Assembly: GCA_023263015.1 (NCBI GenBank) | Contig: JALQXV010000045.1 | Coordinates: 1-17,113, forward strand | DNA from: Candidatus Saccharimonadia bacterium | GTDB taxonomy: Bacteria; Patescibacteriota; Saccharimonadia; Saccharimonadales; 2-12-FULL-41-12 | Direction of reading: 5' to 3' | DNA length: 17,113 nt | Shown here: in pieces, positions 1 through 7,630 of the stretch | Layout of the letters: the number at the start of each line of letters is the position of its first letter | Numbering within the stretch: position 1 is the stretch's first letter | Program-made: the position numbers and the translations under genes | The notes under the pieces: generated by a model | Databases searched by the model: none | Seen by the model: only the letters and a program-made list of their open reading frames with translations | What the model was told of the DNA's origin: nothing

Positions 1-1
1 A

Positions 2-763
2 CAGCCATTGATTGCCCAAATTTGGGGCAAAAAACCAGAAAACTACTTTAAAACGACCCAAGAGATTGTTGAGATGGGTTTTGTTGGTGTTGATATTAAT
101 ATGGGCTGCCCAGTGAAAGCGGTCGTAAAAAATGGTCTTGGCGGTGGAATGATTGAGCATCCAGATGAAGCTGTTGAAGTCATTAAAGCTACCCAAGCTG
201 CAGCAGATGGCCGGATTCCAGTTAGCGTTAAAACTCGAATTGGTTCTAAAGAATTCACGCCTGAGTGGATTAGGACTTTGCTTCAGCAAGACCTAGCAAT
301 GCTCACCGTGCATCTTAGAACGGTTAAAGAACAGTCCTTAGTTGATGCGCATTGGGAGCTAATGACCGAAATTAAAGCGATTCGTGACGAAGTTGCTCCA
401 AGCACACTGTTAGTGGGAAATGGCGATGTTACGAACAGAGCTCACGCTGAACAGCTAGTAGAGCAGTACGGCATAGACGGCGCTATGATTGGTCGGGGCA
501 TCTTTAGAGACCCATATGCCAGTAACACATCAAGCCCGTGGGCAGATAAACCAAAAGCCGAAAAACTTGATTTGTATCGCCAGCATGTTGAGCTGTTTCA
601 AGAGGCGTGGTCGGATGACGTACGCAAACCAATTGCTCCGCTTAATAAGTTCTGTAAAACCTATGTTAGCGGGTTTGATGGAGCAAAAGAATTACGCGAA
701 GAGTTAATGAGTTGCAAAACAGTCGATGAGCTACTCAAAAAAATAACAGAAGCTAGTCGTTAA
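2..763 (+). CDS. dus: tRNA-dihydrouridine synthase, 5' truncated by window edge
   Basis: Reduces specific uridines in tRNA D-loops to dihydrouridine using FMN and NADPH; a cytoplasmic TIM-barrel enzyme. The frame is open back to base 2 and the first residues (QPLIAQIWG) match the strand that precedes the active site in Dus proteins, so the true start lies upstream; the TTG at base 8 is not a start. The catalytic cysteine sits in DINMGCP (Cys codon 107-109). VSVKTRIG supplies the FMN-contacting lysine, and GNGDVTNRAHAEQ followed by DGAMIGRGIF forms the FMN-phosphate end of the barrel. The C-terminal helical RNA-binding part is present. About 60-80 N-terminal residues are missing compared with the usual length. 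Subfamily (DusA, B or C) cannot be settled from this fragment. The 3' end overlaps the convergent regulator gene by 11 bases. Confidence 0.93.
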   Translation, partial: QPLIAQIWGKKPENYFKTTQEIVEMGFVGVDINMGCPVKAVVKNGLGGGMIEHPDEAVEVIKATQAAADGRIPVSVKTRIGSKEFTPEWIRTLLQQDLAMLTVHLRTVKEQSLVDAHWELMTEIKAIRDEVAPSTLLVGNGDVTNRAHAEQLVEQYGIDGAMIGRGIFRDPYASNTSSPWADKPKAEKLDLYRQHVELFQEAWSDDVRKPIAPLNKFCKTYVSGFDGAKELREELMSCKTVDELLKKITEASR

Positions 764-1115
764 ACTTGTCGGTGCTGCAGTCGAGCGGGCTGTCGGCGTA
801 GTATTTGCCGCCCCATTCGGCCATTTTTTGCAATACGTCTTGTAACTCAAGGCCTTTACTGGTTAAAACGTACTTGTAGCGGGGAGGGCGTTCACAGTAA
901 CTTACTTTTGTAACAATTGCCTCGGACTCAAGCATATCGAGTCTTTGGCTTAGGGTGCGTGGGCTTATCGCTTCAAGAGCAGATTCTAGGGCAGTAAACG
1001 TAGTGTAACCGTCGGTTAGGGCGCGCAAAATAAGTGGCGTCCACTTATCACCCATGATTCGGAGCGTAGTCTGGATACAGAGCGGTTTATTCTGGCTTAT
1101 CTCTAGTTCTTGCAT
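753..1115 (-). CDS. HxlR-family winged-helix transcriptional regulator
   Basis: A 120-residue protein that fits the HxlR family along its whole length: a helix start with cysteine (C13), then TLRIMGDKWTPLILRAL, the recognition region SPRTLSQRLDMLE, and the wing (PPRYKYVLTSKG). HxlR members such as YodB, HypR and QorR are dimeric repressors that sense quinones, aldehydes or disulfide stress through a conserved cysteine just before the first long helix; C13 sits at that place. It is transcribed divergently from an FMN reductase, the classic arrangement for such a regulator and its target. The -10 (TGATATAAT) is 11 bases before ATG, so the mRNA leader would be only about 4-5 bases, and an AGGGA near the start may fall upstream of the transcript end. 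The redox role is inference; the family call is firm. Confidence 0.92.
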   Translation of the reverse strand: MQELEISQNKPLCIQTTLRIMGDKWTPLILRALTDGYTTFTALESALEAISPRTLSQRLDMLESEAIVTKVSYCERPPRYKYVLTSKGLELQDVLQKMAEWGGKYYADSPLDCSTDKFND

Positions 1116-1126
1116 AACTATTCCCT

Positions 1127-1135
1127 ATTATATCA
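1127..1135 (-). promoter_or_regulatory. Extended -10 promoter of the HxlR regulator
   Basis: On the minus strand the sequence reads TGATATAAT, a perfect TATAAT with the TGn extension. No good -35 lies 16-18 bases upstream, as expected for an extended -10 promoter. Predicted transcription start is near 1120, only a few bases before the ATG at 1115. Confidence 0.6.
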
Positions 1136-1144
1136 AAAAGTAAC

Positions 1145-1172
1145 TTTACAAAATATAGTTAGTGACTATACT
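1145..1172 (+). promoter_or_regulatory. Sigma-70-type promoter of the FMN reductase gene
   Basis: TTTACA (1145-1150) and TATACT (1167-1172) are separated by 16 bases, each matching the consensus at five of six positions. The -10 lies inside the ACTATA/TATAGT repeat cluster, so a protein bound there would block this promoter. Confidence 0.6.
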
Positions 1173-1181
1173 TAGTATAGT
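1154..1181. promoter_or_regulatory. Probable HxlR operator with three alternating half-sites
   Basis: TATAGT (1154-1159), ACTATA (1165-1170) and TATAGT (1176-1181) alternate in orientation with exactly 5 bases between each. The right pair forms a longer inverted repeat, ACTATAC-TTA-GTATAGT. The cluster covers the -10 of the reductase promoter and lies between the divergent genes, which suggests the HxlR protein binds here. Binding itself is inferred. Confidence 0.55.
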
Positions 1182-1203
1182 AATTAATACAAAAGGAGAA
1201 AAA

Positions 1204-1767
1204 ATGCCTAAAATTCAGATTATTACTGGCAGCACTCGACCAAACCGCGTAAACCATCAAGTTGCTGAATGGATCCACTCTGTTGCTTCACAACGATCAG
1301 ATCTTGAAGTTGAAATTGTTGATATTCAGGACTTCAATTTACCATTACTCGATGAACCTATGTCAGCAATGATGGCTGCTGGTAAATATCAAAACGAGCA
1401 CACTACTAAATGGAGCACAAAGATTGCCGAAGCCGATGCGTACATCTTTGTAACACCAGAGTATAATCACAGCACTTCAGCTGCTCTTAAAAACGCCATC
1501 GACTACCTATACGTTGAGTGGAATAACAAGCCAGCTGCAATTGTTAGCTATGGTGTTCAAAAGGGCGTTCGTGCTGCGGAACATCTTCGAGGAATCTTGG
1601 CACAACTACAGGTACCAACTGTAGCGGCTCAAGTAACGCTTGATCTTATTACTGATTTCGAAGGATTCTCAACCCTCAAGGATCTTGCTCAAAATCATGT
1701 CACTGATGCCAATACGCAGCTTGATCAGCTTACGGCGTGGGCAACAGCGCTTAAAACTATCCGATAG
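1204..1767 (+). CDS. NADPH-dependent FMN reductase / quinone reductase-like flavoprotein
   Basis: A 187-residue flavodoxin-fold oxidoreductase of the NADPH-dependent FMN reductase family, which includes chromate, quinone and azo reductases. GSTRPNR (residues 9-15) is the FMN phosphate-binding loop after strand 1, and PEYNHS at 85-90 followed by TSAALKNAIDYL is the family signature around the isoalloxazine ring. Length is typical. The start at 1204 is chosen because AGGAG (1194-1198) lies five bases before it; an in-frame ATG at 1162 lies inside the operator and before the predicted transcription start. It stands alone, divergent from the HxlR regulator and followed by a strong terminator, so a redox-inducible detoxification enzyme is the likely role. 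The physiological electron acceptor cannot be told from sequence. Confidence 0.92.
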   Translation: MPKIQIITGSTRPNRVNHQVAEWIHSVASQRSDLEVEIVDIQDFNLPLLDEPMSAMMAAGKYQNEHTTKWSTKIAEADAYIFVTPEYNHSTSAALKNAIDYLYVEWNNKPAAIVSYGVQKGVRAAEHLRGILAQLQVPTVAAQVTLDLITDFEGFSTLKDLAQNHVTDANTQLDQLTAWATALKTIR

Positions 1768-1787
1768 TAGCTACCACTGTCACGCAT

Positions 1788-1820
1788 AAAAGCCCGTCTC
1801 TGTACGGGCTTTTGTATTTT
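1788..1820 (+). terminator. Rho-independent terminator after the FMN reductase
   Basis: AAAAGCCCGT (1788-1797) and ACGGGCTTTT (1804-1813) form a 10-bp stem with a 6-base loop, followed by a T-rich run to about 1820. It starts 20 bases after the stop codon. Confidence 0.9.
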
Positions 1821-1832
1821 GTCTAACAGATC

Positions 1833-1841
1833 TGGTATAGT
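1833..1841 (+). promoter_or_regulatory. Extended -10 promoter of the surface-protein operon
   Basis: TGGTATAGT has a TGn extension and a five-of-six -10. No convincing -35 is present. Predicted transcription start is near 1848, giving a leader of about 14 bases without a Shine-Dalgarno before the GTG at 1862. Confidence 0.5.
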
Positions 1842-1861
1842 AAGCGTAAGCAAGTAATTGT

Positions 1862-2515
1862 GTGGCAAAAATAGAGATGGAAAACATTGTCGGGTTGCGA
1901 CAAACAGTAGGGCAATTCTTTTCAAGGACAACTGCAAGTTTTATTGCAGCAGTTGGTCTCGTTTTTGCCTATTTCTTTCTAGAATTCACCCCTATTCTCA
2001 TTAAAGCCCTCAATAAGCAATCTGGCATCGACAAAAATTATCTTAACGACAGTACCAGTAGCTATATCGTAGAATTTTTAGGCAAACTAAGCTTATTGCC
2101 GTTCGCTCGAACATTGATCACGGCTTTAATCTGGGGTTTTATTGGTCTTGCACTGTACACGGCGTATTTTTTCATTCGTAATATGCTGATCGACACCCGA
2201 AACCATATCGAATCTGCTGCCGAAGATAGTCACGAAGTAAGTCGGCAAGAGGTTATTAAAGCTGCTCGTTTAAACGTAGCAAAAATAGTCGGCTATATCG
2301 TATTTTTGATGGTTAGTCTCCTCTTGTTGTTTGGCGTATGGGTTGATTTGATTCAGGTCTATATTTTGTCAGCCATGTCAGCCTCAAAGTTACCGTTCAT
2401 TATTGGTGGTATTGCTGGATTTATCATCAATGTTTATTTACTGTTAGCTATTGCCTACCTGATCTGGAAGCGAGAACAGTCGCGTTATAACTTAAGTATT
2501 ACGTGGAAGATGTAA
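1862..2515 (+). CDS. Four-helix integral membrane protein, first gene of the surface operon
   Basis: A 217-residue protein of no family I recognise. Four hydrophobic helices are visible at about residues 23-47, 78-104, 139-168 and 177-202, in two pairs separated by a charged loop (about 105-138) that is probably cytoplasmic. There is no signal peptide, and neither catalytic residues nor transporter motifs stand out. The start is GTG at 1862, with an alternative ATG at 1877; neither has a clear ribosome site, and the gene follows an extended -10 by 20 bases. Its stop codon overlaps the next gene's ATG in TAATG, so translation is probably coupled to the 1051-residue surface protein. A role in export, anchoring or quality control of that protein is a guess from position only. 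Confidence 0.8.
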   Translation: MAKIEMENIVGLRQTVGQFFSRTTASFIAAVGLVFAYFFLEFTPILIKALNKQSGIDKNYLNDSTSSYIVEFLGKLSLLPFARTLITALIWGFIGLALYTAYFFIRNMLIDTRNHIESAAEDSHEVSRQEVIKAARLNVAKIVGYIVFLMVSLLLLFGVWVDLIQVYILSAMSASKLPFIIGGIAGFIINVYLLLAIAYLIWKREQSRYNLSITWKM

Positions 2516-5500
2516 TGAGTAAAACTGCCCGAATACCTCGAGAACGTATCCACTTTAACCGATTAAAGGCTGCTATTATGGCGTTAACAATCGCTGCCTT
2601 TGGAGTGTTTGGTACACTTTATTCTTCAGCGGCCACAACTACCGGTACTGTTAAGCTCACGAGCTACGCAGTGCGTGAAGGCAAGCCTCGATTGCCAATT
2701 GGCGGTGTAGAGATCACGGTTAAGTCAATTGGTGGCTCACAGAAATGTTCTCCACGAGAAGGTGCTACAACGCAGTACTCCGACCACAACATTATCCTGA
2801 GTGGCTGTATGGTTGCTAGTGACGGAGGACCAAAATTTTACCAGATAACTCAGGCTGACCGTGCGGGCTGGACATACTCTGGCTACGAAATATATAACGA
2901 AGCAGTTAAAATTGAAGCTCATCCAAATCATGTAAACTCATTCCAAATTAAGGCTGGAGTAACCACTTCTCTAGCAGTATTTATGACTCCCCCTGCTGAC
3001 TTTAACCCACCAGAGTGGAATCCCGCACCAGACCCAACTCCAGCTCCAGCACCTCCGCCAACTGAAACGCCACTGAAAACCGGTAAAATTAAAGCCAGAA
3101 CCTATGCTTATAAAGATGGTAATGTAACGCCAATTGGTAACGTTGATGTTACGGTAGCAAGCGTTGGTGGACCACAGCGCTGTAACAACGCCGATGCTAA
3201 TGCGCAGAGCTCTAAGAAAACTAATGCCGACAACAGTACAGCGACGTTTATAGATTGCCAAGTTGCTCGAGATGACGGGCCCAAACAGTATCGGGTTGTT
3301 AGCGCAACCAGACCCGGTTACGAGTTTAGGAGCATTCGTTTAATTGAAGGTAATGATGCGAAGGTGCTCGATAAAGAAGAGCGACGCTTTGCAGTTGAAA
3401 ATGGCAAAACTACAACAATTTCCATTTGGATGAATCCGCCGGAAAACTTTAATCCAGACGATGCCAAACCGCCAGCCCAAGAAAAAGATGACGATCCAGT
3501 GCCTAATAAGGAGCGTCGAGGCGCGCTAGAAATTACTACATACGTTTACAAGGGTCCAGGTAGTCTGGAACGAATTGGCAACACTAAGATTGCGATTGAG
3601 TCGGTTAATTTTGAAAAAGCTGGTCCGGAAAATAGATGTTCAGAAGAATCGGGCAAAACTGATTCATCTGGCGGCTCTAAAGAAGCAAACGCTAACTATG
3701 GGCAAGTTAACTTTAAAAAATGTTGGACCAGTTCAGACGGCGCAAAATATTATCGAATTAAAAGTATTGAAATCCCGTCTGGTTACGAGTTCCGTAGCCT
3801 GCATTCAATGGACGGAGTATTTAAAACTTCTAAGACTGGCACAGCCGCCAATGTTGGCGATATGTTTGAAATTAAAGATGAACTTAAGACTCGCCTAGGA
3901 GTTTGGATGAATAAAGTTGCCTTGCCGGCAGAAGCGGTAGCTGCTGCTCAGCAAGGAGCTAATCCAAGTACATCCTCGCCAGCCCCAGATGTTAGCACTG
4001 GTCGCCCAGGCGGTGGTCAGACAGGTGCCGTACATCAAGTAGTAACACCTAAGGGCGTAGAATATGTGCCTGCTAAGCCAAATCAAGCTTCGAAGACATT
4101 GGCTGAAATTCTTAACTCCGCGCTTGCAGCTAACCAGTTAGCCCCGCCCGTTGCGCCAACTAATGAGACCGGTGAACCAGCTCCAACAGATGAGCCAGCT
4201 GATGATAGTCCTGTTGAAGAAGGGCCACCTGGCCTTTGTACCGAGGACGGAAGTTGCCCAACTGAGCCAGCCACCCCACCTTCATTAGTCACTAATTTTA
4301 AAGCTGTTCAAGAAGCTTCAGGCTCAATTACGCTAACATGGGACGCTTCAACTAATGAACCAGTAGATGAAAGCGTGAGTTATACCATTAAGCGTACTGC
4401 TGAAGGTGCAACCGACTTTACTACCAACACGACCGACGAAACAAGTTTCCTTGACGAAGAAGAGCTTGAATACCCGAAGAAATACAAGTATCAAATCTTT
4501 GCAGAAGATGAGTTACAGAATGCATCTGCCATTACGGAAGTCGATATAACGACCGTGCCATTAACGCCAAATGTACCCGCAGAAGACGACGGTAAACCAA
4601 CTGAGATCACCGACGATCCAATGTCAGAATCATCACCTTCAGCGCCGCAGCCTGCACCCGAAGCCTCTACAACTGATCCAGTAGAAGGTGGGGACAAAAC
4701 TGACGATATAGATGTCACGGTAAAGGTTGAAATTCCGGACGATGCGCACGATGGTGCGATGGCGTGTGGTTTAAGTGATGGCTCTGTCGTCCAAGCCGAA
4801 ATGACAGATGACCTTGGCGAAATTGTTGGCACCCAAAAAACATTAAGTTGTCGCCAGCTCGACGGCGGCTTAATTGATGATTTTGGAAGTGACATTGGTT
4901 TTGAATTTGAAATACCAGAAGAACAGTCTGAAGACGTCGGGCTGTATCAGTTTGACGGAGTCGACTGGCAAGAAGTTCAATTTGATGGGGACGTTGAAGA
5001 AGGTGCTGTTAAAGGTGCCAAGCTAGAACAAAACGGCAAAACTAAATTTAAGGTGGCTTCTAAAAACGGCAATACGTTTGCGCTTATTAAGCAAGGGGAC
5101 AATGGCAATAGCATTAACCCTATCGTCATTATTGTGCCAGTTGTACTGAGCTTGGCAGCTGCCTCCGCAATTGTGTTCTATAAACTAAGACTCAACAAAA
5201 AGTTTGCAGCGTTTGGCCATCATCCGTACACACCAGATCCAGCGTCATTACCCGTGCAGCCATTAGCACCTGCGCAAGTTGTAGCCCCATCAAGCCAGCC
5301 TAAAGCCACCCCGTCTCAAGCACCTATCGTTCCTATCCAACCGCCTCCAGCTCCAACTATTACTAACCCTCAGCAGTCGCCTACAGAACAGGTTGAACCT
5401 GAATCACCGGCTCCAAAGCCACACATTTCATCAGGTGTCTTCACAAAGGAATTCTTAGAAGAGGAACGACAAGATTTGATCGATATTGAGCAAGGTAAAC

Positions 5501-5670
5501 CACCGGTTACCGAACCAGAGTCAGAGCCAGTTGAGGCAGCAGCTCCAGAACCTGAACCTATCCCTGAAGAAGTCGTACCTAAGGCTAAATCTAAGCCAAA
5601 AAAAGCTAAAAAGAAAGACAGTACAACGTTGTATATTGATCATTCGACCGATGAAAAGGAGTCTAAGTAA
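2515..5670 (+). CDS. Large single-pass surface protein: three Cys repeats, FN3-like domain, C-terminal anchor
   Basis: A 1051-residue envelope protein, probably exposed outside the cell; adhesion is a reasonable but unproven role. Order of parts: signal peptide or signal anchor (about 15-41); three tandem repeats at about 44-168, 190-315 and 336-468, each with an early Cys (QKC, QRC, NRC), a later Cys (SGC, IDC, KKC) and a D-G-x-K-x-Y motif; Pro/Thr/Ser linkers; an FN3-like domain at about 588-682 (SITLTWDAS and KYKYQIFAED strands); an acidic linker; a beta-rich domain at about 733-860; a transmembrane helix at about 867-890; and a Pro/Glu/Lys-rich tail ending in a KPKKAKKK cluster, presumably cytoplasmic. 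The start is the ATG at 2515, sharing TAATG with the upstream stop; an ATG at 2503 would add four residues but lies inside the upstream gene. No LPXTG sorting motif is present. Confidence 0.88.
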   Translation: MSKTARIPRERIHFNRLKAAIMALTIAAFGVFGTLYSSAATTTGTVKLTSYAVREGKPRLPIGGVEITVKSIGGSQKCSPREGATTQYSDHNIILSGCMVASDGGPKFYQITQADRAGWTYSGYEIYNEAVKIEAHPNHVNSFQIKAGVTTSLAVFMTPPADFNPPEWNPAPDPTPAPAPPPTETPLKTGKIKARTYAYKDGNVTPIGNVDVTVASVGGPQRCNNADANAQSSKKTNADNSTATFIDCQVARDDGPKQYRVVSATRPGYEFRSIRLIEGNDAKVLDKEERRFAVENGKTTTISIWMNPPENFNPDDAKPPAQEKDDDPVPNKERRGALEITTYVYKGPGSLERIGNTKIAIESVNFEKAGPENRCSEESGKTDSSGGSKEANANYGQVNFKKCWTSSDGAKYYRIKSIEIPSGYEFRSLHSMDGVFKTSKTGTAANVGDMFEIKDELKTRLGVWMNKVALPAEAVAAAQQGANPSTSSPAPDVSTGRPGGGQTGAVHQVVTPKGVEYVPAKPNQASKTLAEILNSALAANQLAPPVAPTNETGEPAPTDEPADDSPVEEGPPGLCTEDGSCPTEPATPPSLVTNFKAVQEASGSITLTWDASTNEPVDESVSYTIKRTAEGATDFTTNTTDETSFLDEEELEYPKKYKYQIFAEDELQNASAITEVDITTVPLTPNVPAEDDGKPTEITDDPMSESSPSAPQPAPEASTTDPVEGGDKTDDIDVTVKVEIPDDAHDGAMACGLSDGSVVQAEMTDDLGEIVGTQKTLSCRQLDGGLIDDFGSDIGFEFEIPEEQSEDVGLYQFDGVDWQEVQFDGDVEEGAVKGAKLEQNGKTKFKVASKNGNTFALIKQGDNGNSINPIVIIVPVVLSLAAASAIVFYKLRLNKKFAAFGHHPYTPDPASLPVQPLAPAQVVAPSSQPKATPSQAPIVPIQPPPAPTITNPQQSPTEQVEPESPAPKPHISSGVFTKEFLEEERQDLIDIEQGKPPVTEPESEPVEAAAPEPEPIPEEVVPKAKSKPKKAKKKDSTTLYIDHSTDEKESK
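2644..3918 (+). repeat. Three diverged protein repeats of about 125-133 residues
   Basis: Units at 2644-3018, 3082-3459 and 3520-3918 inside the large surface protein. Shared landmarks in order: G-x-[VIL]-x3-[ST]-Y opening, PIGGVEIT / PIGNVDVT / RIGNTKIA strand, first Cys, second Cys, D-G-x-K-x-Y, [GS]-Y-[TE]-[YF] strand and a final [FVW]-[MW]-[MT]-[NP] end. Identity is visible in protein but modest in DNA, so the duplication is old. Confidence 0.8.
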
Positions 5671-6290
5671 TGATTATGCATAAAAAAATTGCTGGACAGC
5701 CACTGTTGTTAGCATTTGGTATAACTACTTTGGTTATTGCAGGTCTAGTTGGCAGCGATGTCTATGCTCAATCTAATCAGGTCACAGCATCTAACTTGTG
5801 CGAGAACCAAGCAACTATCTTAAATGGACGCACATCGCTCCTACAAGCCTATAAGGCTAAGGAAGACACTAAGTATAAGCTAGAACGCAATAAGTGGGCG
5901 GTTAGGATTAGTTACGGCGCTCAATGGGTTCCTAAAGATGCTGAAAAAGCTCGTGATAGTTTGTATAAATATGATGATTTACACCGTGAACTTAATAAAG
6001 AACTAGATAAGCAAATTAATGATTACAAGTATTTACTCGACTCACCACTTGATTGCACCACTGAACCAAATAAGTTAGCGGTAGCTCAAAAAGTAAATGA
6101 ATTAACTGGCATGGTAGAAGGCAAGGCCGAAAGTGGTCAAGCATTGCTCGAAAAGCTAAAGTACGCAGAAGTAAAGCATGCGAACGGGGACTTTAAGAAA
6201 ACCTCGGAAAACCTAGTTAAATCAATGCATAAAGCAAAAAAGAAATCTCCTAAGCCGAGTAATCAAAAACTTGAACTAAAGAACTATTAA
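5670..6290 (+). CDS. Small secreted helical protein, third gene of the surface operon
   Basis: A 206-residue protein with a signal peptide (hydrophobic core about 11-28, likely cleavage after VYA at 33). The mature part is highly charged and predicted mostly helical, with two cysteines (C44 and C129) that could pair outside the cell. The C-terminus is Lys/Ser rich. I recognise no family. AGGAG lies 8 bases before the ATG, which overlaps the preceding stop as TAATG; an ATG two codons on is the alternative. Shared operon and export suggest it works with the 1051-residue surface protein, for example as a periplasmic or wall-side partner. A terminator follows directly. Confidence 0.85.
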   Translation: MIMHKKIAGQPLLLAFGITTLVIAGLVGSDVYAQSNQVTASNLCENQATILNGRTSLLQAYKAKEDTKYKLERNKWAVRISYGAQWVPKDAEKARDSLYKYDDLHRELNKELDKQINDYKYLLDSPLDCTTEPNKLAVAQKVNELTGMVEGKAESGQALLEKLKYAEVKHANGDFKKTSENLVKSMHKAKKKSPKPSNQKLELKNY

Positions 6291-6295
6291 ACTAA

Positions 6296-6329
6296 ATAAG
6301 GTCGACCACTAGTGTCGACCTTATCTTTT
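6296..6329 (+). terminator. Rho-independent terminator ending the surface operon
   Basis: A perfect 11-bp stem (6296-6306 with 6314-6324), 7-base loop, then CTTTT. It lies between two convergent operons and is the only hairpin there, so it may also slow minus-strand transcripts, although the T-run on that side is poor. Confidence 0.9.
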
Positions 6330-6344
6330 GAGGGTGGTTTAGCG

Positions 6345-7628
6345 TTACCTCTGGCGAAGTGCTTTACCTTGAGCGTAGCCGTATTCACAAGCTGCGGTCT
6401 TTTTAGGACTCTTTCCGGCAGTCCATTTCTTGCCACCGGTTTCACAGAATTCCTTAGCGGTTGATTGCTTCTTGAAGCCAGCTTTGATACCTAGGTTACA
6501 TGCTTTGGTAAGGTCTGATAGAATCTTGCCGTTGCTGCCTTTAAGACTTGCTTCGGTTTGCTTCTTACAAACTTCATTAATCTGGGCAGTAGTTAGCGTA
6601 ATCTTTGGCTTAGAGGCTGCAGCGGTAGCTGCTTTAATGGCGCTACGGCCAGCAGTTGCAGTTTTTACGTCGTTGGTTGTCGATGCCTTAGCAGCTGCAT
6701 AGAGCGGATTTAAGTTATCGGCGAAGATTGTTGAAGTGTTCTTCTTAGTGTTAGCTATTTCGGTATTGAGGAAGGTAACATTTATGGTTTCTAGCTTCTG
6801 CTGTAGTGGATCAATAGCGTTAGCACGGGTAGCGGCTGGATCTGTCATGCCAGCAACTTTTGCACTCTGTTCAGGGCTTAGTTTAGCTGACTTGGCATTT
6901 GCTACGAGGCTATCGTACTGAGCTTTTAGAAGAGCATTTTGTCGGTAATAGGTGTCTACAACTTTCTGGTGCTTAATCTTAGCTTCGAGGTAGGTATATA
7001 CACGGATGTCGTAGATGATTCCACAAGCTTCTTTAGCTACGGTCGGCACATCTTTAGCTGCTTTAGCTGCTTCTCGCTTAGTCTTAATCTGCTTTGCAGA
7101 GTTAGCAAGTTCGGTCTTTACAGCTTTAGTGTGTACGACTTTTTTAACTTTTACATCTTTATTGATGGTGTAGCGCTTAACGTTGTCTTTGTAAGCCTTG
7201 TTTACAGCCTTGCGCTGGTTATCGACACGTACATTGTACTGCTTTAGTTTAGCGGTTCGCTTAGTAGCGCGCAGCTCAGCGTACTTCTTAGCTTCGCTCA
7301 AGCTCTTCTTGCTTACATTGGCAACACAAACATCTTTAGATGAAAAGGTTGAAGGTAAATTGCCAGTTTGTACTTTTTCTTGCTCAGTATCGGTTTGAGC
7401 CGCTGCTGGTTCTGCCACTGGGGGTTCGTCGGCAGCTGCTTCGATTTCATCAGCAGACAAATCGGCTAAGTCATCTTCTCCGCCACCTTCTACAATTAGG
7501 GTTTCGGCATCGTCGGCTTGCGCAAAGGCTAGTGGAGCGGCTGCAAGGGGAGCAACTAGGGATAAAATAAGCGCAAGAATAAGCGCGAAGCTGGTTGGTT
7601 TTTTAAGAATTGCGTTAACAGTATTCAT
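6345..7628 (-). CDS. Secreted Lys/Ala-rich helical protein with duplicated Cys-rich C-terminal motif
   Basis: A 427-residue exported protein of no known family. Signal peptide with a long hydrophobic core and likely cleavage after AFA at residue 36; an acidic low-complexity stretch (40-80); then a very basic, helical, probably coiled-coil body (105-340) with C101 and C202. The C-terminal 80 residues hold four cysteines, C354, C377, C395 and C414, in a twofold repeat: each second Cys is followed by the same spacing, C-x2-G-x3-G (CNLGIKAGF and CEYGYAQGK). GGAGG lies 10 bases before the ATG and overlaps the end of the upstream gene. Strong basic charge would suit binding to wall polymers, nucleic acid or an acidic partner surface; this is inference. 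Confidence 0.85.
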   Translation of the reverse strand: MNTVNAILKKPTSFALILALILSLVAPLAAAPLAFAQADDAETLIVEGGGEDDLADLSADEIEAAADEPPVAEPAAAQTDTEQEKVQTGNLPSTFSSKDVCVANVSKKSLSEAKKYAELRATKRTAKLKQYNVRVDNQRKAVNKAYKDNVKRYTINKDVKVKKVVHTKAVKTELANSAKQIKTKREAAKAAKDVPTVAKEACGIIYDIRVYTYLEAKIKHQKVVDTYYRQNALLKAQYDSLVANAKSAKLSPEQSAKVAGMTDPAATRANAIDPLQQKLETINVTFLNTEIANTKKNTSTIFADNLNPLYAAAKASTTNDVKTATAGRSAIKAATAAASKPKITLTTAQINEVCKKQTEASLKGSNGKILSDLTKACNLGIKAGFKKQSTAKEFCETGGKKWTAGKSPKKTAACEYGYAQGKALRQR

Positions 7629-7630
7629 AG

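Noticed and set aside
4491..4895. A 134-codon minus-strand frame inside the large surface protein gene
   Set aside because: It is Ser/Pro/Val low-complexity, expected from reverse reading of an acidic repetitive gene, and lies across firm FN3-like and beta-domain coding sequence.
2515..5670. LPXTG-type sortase anchoring of the surface protein
   Set aside because: No LPXTG-like motif precedes the membrane helix, and over 150 residues follow it, so it is a transmembrane anchor.
6430..7570. Several open frames of 60-100 codons on the plus strand opposite the 427-residue secreted protein
   Set aside because: They are antisense shadows of a repetitive Lys/Ala-rich gene: no ribosome sites, no promoters, and odd Phe/Ser/Leu-rich translations.
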